Assembly (NCBI GenBank): GCA_902634845.1 | Contig: CACPLT010000005.1 | Coordinates: forward strand, 1-36,369 | DNA length: 36,369 nt | DNA from: an uncultured Pelagibacteraceae bacterium | Lineage (GTDB): Bacteria; Pseudomonadota; Alphaproteobacteria; Pelagibacterales; Pelagibacteraceae | Direction: 5' to 3' | In this document: positions 36,214 through 36,369 of the stretch, in pieces | Numbering within the stretch: position 1 is the first letter of the stretch | Layout of the letters: every line of letters begins with the position of its first letter | Made by a program: the position numbers and the translations under genes | The notes under the pieces: generated by a model | Told to the model about the DNA's origin: nothing | What the model saw: the letters and a program-made list of their open reading frames with translations, nothing else | Databases searched by the model: none

Positions 36214-36369
36214 ATGAGTAAAATTGAGAATAATAAAAGTTTTGGGTTTTTATTTTTTTATTGTATTTTTGTTAATCGCTCTTTGGCCCATATTAGACTC
36301 TGGGCCTATTAGATTATGGGCTATAATCGGTTCTTTGGTTTTTCTTATACTTGGCATTTTTAATGCAAA
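36214..36369 (+). CDS. SxtJ-like small membrane protein, frameshifted and cut by the window edge
   Basis: The frame opens at ATG 36214 with MSKIENNKSFGFLFF, then at a 7-T tract (36253-36259) it leaves the likely coding frame and stops at 36310-36312. Removing one T restores a hydrophobic run (FFIVFLLIALWPILDSG, then PIRLWAIIGSLVFLILGIF) to the window edge. This two-helix pattern resembles the SxtJ family of small membrane proteins found next to surface-glycan genes. A TTG at 36224 could instead open the second frame without any frameshift. Recognition is from memory of the family, so moderate. Confidence 0.5.

Noticed and set aside
1..36369. CRISPR arrays, IS elements, prophage or attachment sites
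   Set aside because: No regularly spaced repeats, transposase or integrase frames, or direct repeats flanking the tRNA were seen on reading both strands.

Overview
The window is very A+T-rich (roughly 30% G+C by eye), densely packed, and dominated by Lys/Asn/Ile-rich proteins. Overlapping start/stop codons (ATGA, TAATG) and very short spacers are frequent. Gene content (helicase-TerB-fdxA, TAXI-type TRAP transporter, gltD-gltB, thrS-infC-rpmI-rplT-pheST-lepA, then surface-polysaccharide genes) and codon use fit a streamlined marine alphaproteobacterium of the SAR11/Pelagibacterales type. That assignment is inference from gene style, not a database result.

Layout. (1) 1-3093, minus: a SUV3-like RNA helicase, a TerB-like protein and a 7Fe-type ferredoxin cut by the left edge, read from a good sigma70-like promoter at 3153-3181. 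(2) 3221-8122, plus: a PLP aminotransferase with a structured leader, then a TAXI TRAP transporter (binding protein, strong terminator/attenuator, fused permease) and a 50-aa C-x2-C protein. (3) 8119-13678, minus: an operon of an AceE-type pyruvate dehydrogenase E1 carrying its own N-terminal lipoyl domain, an E2, a DMT-family exporter and a hotdog thioesterase. (4) 13928-16140, minus: thiolase, a 44-aa membrane protein and an HDAC-family deacetylase. (5) 16203-17129: tRNA-Arg(ACG), a 25-aa membrane micropeptide with a perfect Shine-Dalgarno, and uppP. (6) 17298-24114, plus: gltD-gltB and an SDR-family protein, convergent with an alpha/beta hydrolase. (7) 24888-end, plus: a GT4 glycosyltransferase coupled to a translation operon (thrS, infC, rpmI, rplT, pheS, pheT, lepA), which runs into surface-glycan genes: a GT4 split by a frameshift, a DPM1-like GT2 and an SxtJ-like gene, also frameshifted.

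Together the genes cover central carbon entry (pyruvate to acetyl-CoA, acetoacetyl-CoA thiolysis), ammonium assimilation (GOGAT), organic-acid-type uptake, lipid-carrier recycling and glycan assembly, and core translation. No phage, IS element, CRISPR array or rRNA was seen, and no gene-free stretch exceeds 300 bases (the longest is 13679-13927).

I do not see a complete new multi-gene system. The most unusual items are the lipoyl-AceE fusion with a near-copy of the E2 lipoyl domain, the two abutting hairpins directly against the aminotransferase start codon, the tRNA-linked 25-aa membrane peptide, and two poly-T frameshifts within about 1.5 kb at the right end.
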